Source of the DNA: an uncultured Prevotella sp.
Lineage (GTDB): Bacteria > Bacteroidota > Bacteroidia > Bacteroidales > Bacteroidaceae
Assembly: GCA_946183415.1 (NCBI GenBank)
Contig: CAMHAM010000007.1
Coordinates: 1 to 64,000 of the forward strand
DNA: 64,000 bases
Reading direction: 5' to 3'
How positions within the stretch are numbered: the stretch's first letter is position 1; every line of letters begins with the position of its first letter. Below, one piece after another: positions 62,048-64,000 of the stretch. A program made the position numbers and the translations under genes. Below the pieces are notes generated by a model. It was given only the letters and a program-made list of their open reading frames with translations. It was not told the DNA's origin and did no database searches.

Positions 62048-63284
62048 AAACTATAGATATGTGGTTCTGATGATCGTCCTGATAGGGTTATTAGGATACT
62101 TCTCTTATTTATATAAGGAGTGTCATAAGGACTACGGCCATAAGGTCGTTGTGTGCATCCCTGTCTATGGCCAGAGCTATGCATTGGGTGAGGAAGCAAC
62201 AAGAATTACGAACTTCGATTCATTGCGACTTAAATACAATGGCAGAATCGTAACGGAGAAACTTGATTATACTTTCGGCTATTTTGATCATAGCAGCCAG
62301 TTTAAGCAGTGGATAAAAAGAATCCTGCATTACGATAAGAAGGCTTTTGAATTGTCAGTCTATAGTATGGCAGAAGTCCTTGCTCAGAAGTTGGGAGAGG
62401 ACACCCTGATTTGTATCTTCCCTGGTGGTCATGGTATGAATACCATCGAGGAACTAATGAAACCTGTCGAACCTTATAATAAGTTTATTGATGAGATCAG
62501 AACTGCTTATGATAAGGCTCGAGAAAGAGGTTGGGATTTCTTTGTTCCCGCTGTTTGTTGGATGCAAGGCGAATCGGACATTGTAGAGTATCCAGACTAT
62601 GACTATAAGGAATATTTCCATCGGATGTATCACGACCTGAATACCGACATCAAGAATGTAACGCATCAGCAAGATGACATCCGTATCATTTGCTATCAGT
62701 CCAGTACGATAACAAAAGGTCTTCATTACAGGCCAAATAACTACGACGCAACGGAGCCACGCACACCGACTGCCCAGATGGAACTGATTAGGGATGATAC
62801 CCTCGTCTGGGCAAGCGGCCCCACATATCCCTATGACTTCGTGAACGAATCCCTGCATATTGATGCAGTAGGTCAACAAAGCATAGGCAAACTTGCGGCT
62901 AAATCTGCCTTAGGAATTATCAGGAATCAGAGTAGGAATATAGGTCTGGTCCCAATAGCATATCATGTTGAGGGTAACGACATCCGGATAGATTATAATG
63001 TGCCTTGTCCGCCTTTATGTTTTGATACGATTCTGGTTAAGAAGATTGCTCATTATGGCTTTAGTGTCATTCGCCGTGATGGGACGAATATCATTTCTGA
63101 TGTAGTGATTGATAATAACGCAGTTGTAATTCGGTGTGCAGAATCCCCTAAGAACTGTAAGCTCCGCTATGGTGTTAATGGCGTATTTCTCAAAGGCGGG
63201 CGGAATCTTGGACCAAGAGGCAATTTGAGAGATTCTCAGAGTTCTTCGCAAAATTGGTGTTTATTGTTTGAGTTTGTGGTCTAA
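62034..63284 (+). CDS. Membrane-anchored SGNH-like hydrolase (putative carbohydrate esterase)
   Basis: About 416 residues from the ATG at 62034 or 62037. One N-terminal transmembrane helix (YVVLMIVLIGLLGYFSYLY) anchors an extracytoplasmic domain. Motifs of the sialate O-acetylesterase/DUF303 family: IPVYGQSYALG (nucleophile Ser), CWMQGESDIV, and a late ESLHIDAVGQQ with the His. The usual Asp of DxxH is Glu here. It would remove acyl groups from a glycan, possibly those added by the island's acyltransferases. The upstream TTG start at 62001 is unlikely. Confidence 0.75.
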   Translation: MMKFKNYRYVVLMIVLIGLLGYFSYLYKECHKDYGHKVVVCIPVYGQSYALGEEATRITNFDSLRLKYNGRIVTEKLDYTFGYFDHSSQFKQWIKRILHYDKKAFELSVYSMAEVLAQKLGEDTLICIFPGGHGMNTIEELMKPVEPYNKFIDEIRTAYDKARERGWDFFVPAVCWMQGESDIVEYPDYDYKEYFHRMYHDLNTDIKNVTHQQDDIRIICYQSSTITKGLHYRPNNYDATEPRTPTAQMELIRDDTLVWASGPTYPYDFVNESLHIDAVGQQSIGKLAAKSALGIIRNQSRNIGLVPIAYHVEGNDIRIDYNVPCPPLCFDTILVKKIAHYGFSVIRRDGTNIISDVVIDNNAVVIRCAESPKNCKLRYGVNGVFLKGGRNLGPRGNLRDSQSSSQNWCLLFEFVV

Positions 63285-63358
63285 AATAGTATGGGCTGCC
63301 ATTTATTTTCAAACATTTATTAATTTTCTACGTTATTCTATAAAATTTATCACAAAAG

Positions 63359-63390
63359 TTTGCTTTTATTTCTGAAAATCACTATATTTG
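63359..63390 (+). promoter_or_regulatory. Promoter of the AbiEi-like gene
   Basis: TTTG at 63359-63362, 20 bases, TATATTTG at 63383-63390. The ATG at 63419 follows. Confidence 0.78.
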
Positions 63391-63418
63391 CAGAGTTTTG
63401 GAAACAGAATTATAAAAG

Positions 63419-64000
63419 ATGGATTTTCTGACCTTTAGAGAGCGGATGTACCCGATGGGATGTTTTAACATCAATCAGGTGTTGTTATGGGAAAAAGATT
63501 TTGACCGTAACAATCTGACTCGTTGGTGTAAAAAGGGGCTGCTTGAAAAGCTTCGTAATCAGTATTATGCATTTCCTGAATATCATCAGATGCCAGATTT
63601 CTCTCGCTATGTGGCCAATCGCATATATGCTCCATCTTATATCAGTTTACATTCTGCCCTGTCATTTTATGGAATGATTCCAGAGGAAGTAGTACAATTG
63701 ACAAGTGTTACCACCCTTAAGACGGCTAAATTCAATAATCCCTTTGGTACATTCCATTATCAGAATGTGAAAACCAATTTGTTTTTTGGGTATGAAATTA
63801 AGATGATGCAGAATGGGCGTGGCTTAATGTTTGCTACGCCAGAGAAGGCTCTTCTTGATTTGCTATATCTGAATCCATATTATAAGACAGAACAGGATAT
63901 GGAGGAACTTCGCTTAGATGAAGATTATATGCAGAGTGAACTCAACAGAGTTCGTTTAGCTGAATATCTATCACGAGTGGATAGCAAAGCACTAGAAGAG
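63419..64000 (+). CDS. AbiEi-like type IV antitoxin/transcriptional regulator, N-terminal part
   Basis: An open frame of 194 codons that runs off the window edge. The N-terminal part FRERMYPMGCFNINQVLLWEKDFDRNNLTRWCKKGLLEKLRNQYYAFPE is a winged-helix of AbiEi type; then YISLHSALSFYGMIPEEVVQLTSVTTLKT and the conserved FATPEKALLDLLYLNPYY. AbiEi represses its own operon and blocks the nucleotidyltransferase toxin AbiEii. The toxin should lie just past the edge; it cannot be seen. Confidence 0.8.
   Translation, partial: MDFLTFRERMYPMGCFNINQVLLWEKDFDRNNLTRWCKKGLLEKLRNQYYAFPEYHQMPDFSRYVANRIYAPSYISLHSALSFYGMIPEEVVQLTSVTTLKTAKFNNPFGTFHYQNVKTNLFFGYEIKMMQNGRGLMFATPEKALLDLLYLNPYYKTEQDMEELRLDEDYMQSELNRVRLAEYLSRVDSKALEE

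Overview
The window looks like a chromosomal segment of a Bacteroidales bacterium, most likely Prevotella or a close relative. Promoters follow the Bacteroidetes pattern (TTTG, about 20 bases, TAnnTTTG). Shine-Dalgarno sequences are largely absent. Gene families typical of the phylum occur throughout: TssD-type Hcp, a type IX secretion sorting domain, PorT-like barrels, DUF3078, DUF1573, DUF4377, and a TPR sensor kinase. No rRNA, tRNA or CRISPR array was seen.

Layout. (1) 1-6.8 kb: the distal part of a respiratory complex I operon, nuoH(partial)-I-J-K-L-M-N, closed by a terminator. (2) 7.1-8.0 kb: two orphan TssD/Hcp genes, followed by 670 bases of non-coding sequence packed with several repeat classes. 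(3) 8.6-16.8 kb, minus strand: a four-gene overlapping operon (two lipoproteins, an ECF sigma factor, a membrane-anchored protein ending in a beta-barrel), a TPR sensor kinase lacking the usual phospho-histidine, uvrA, and a protein with a gliding/T9SS C-terminal domain. (4) 16.9-23.0 kb, plus strand: a LysM/periplasmic-binding protein, a PorT-like barrel, a peptide transporter, an NhaC antiporter and a phosphodiesterase-like enzyme. (5) 23.0-35.1 kb, minus strand: two tandem phosphoethanolamine transferases, an MFS-DUF1846-MFS operon, a DPP5-like peptidase and yidC. (6) 35.3-39.7 kb: DUF3078, DUF1573, aspS, a histone-tailed winged-helix protein and a small hypothetical. (7) 39.7-57.1 kb: a surface-glycan island with glf, eleven glycosyltransferases, a hexapeptide acyltransferase and two acyltransferase-3 proteins, without any Wzx, Wzy or Wzz. 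(8) 57.1-64 kb: a GH16 hydrolase, a VirE-type primase/helicase with a DUF6078-like partner, a UbiA-family prenyltransferase, a remnant of an AAA ATPase, a membrane-anchored SGNH-like esterase and the start of an AbiEi-like antitoxin.

How the parts may work together. The glycosyltransferases, glf, acyltransferases, UbiA protein, GH16 enzyme and esterase suit synthesis and decoration of a cell-surface polysaccharide that probably contains galactofuranose. The phosphoethanolamine transferases would modify lipid A or other envelope glycans. The sigma-factor operon looks like an envelope-sensing circuit.

The most unusual feature is the VirE/DUF6078 pair at 58.0-60.9 kb. It is bracketed by two composite ends, each with four copies of a 10-base box TGCATACACT, and the two ends are mirror images of each other. 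Just upstream of the VirE gene is an array of three hairpins with an exact 22-base period. An array with the same geometry but different stem sequence sits upstream of the MFS-DUF1846-MFS operon. I think these two observations most deserve follow-up.
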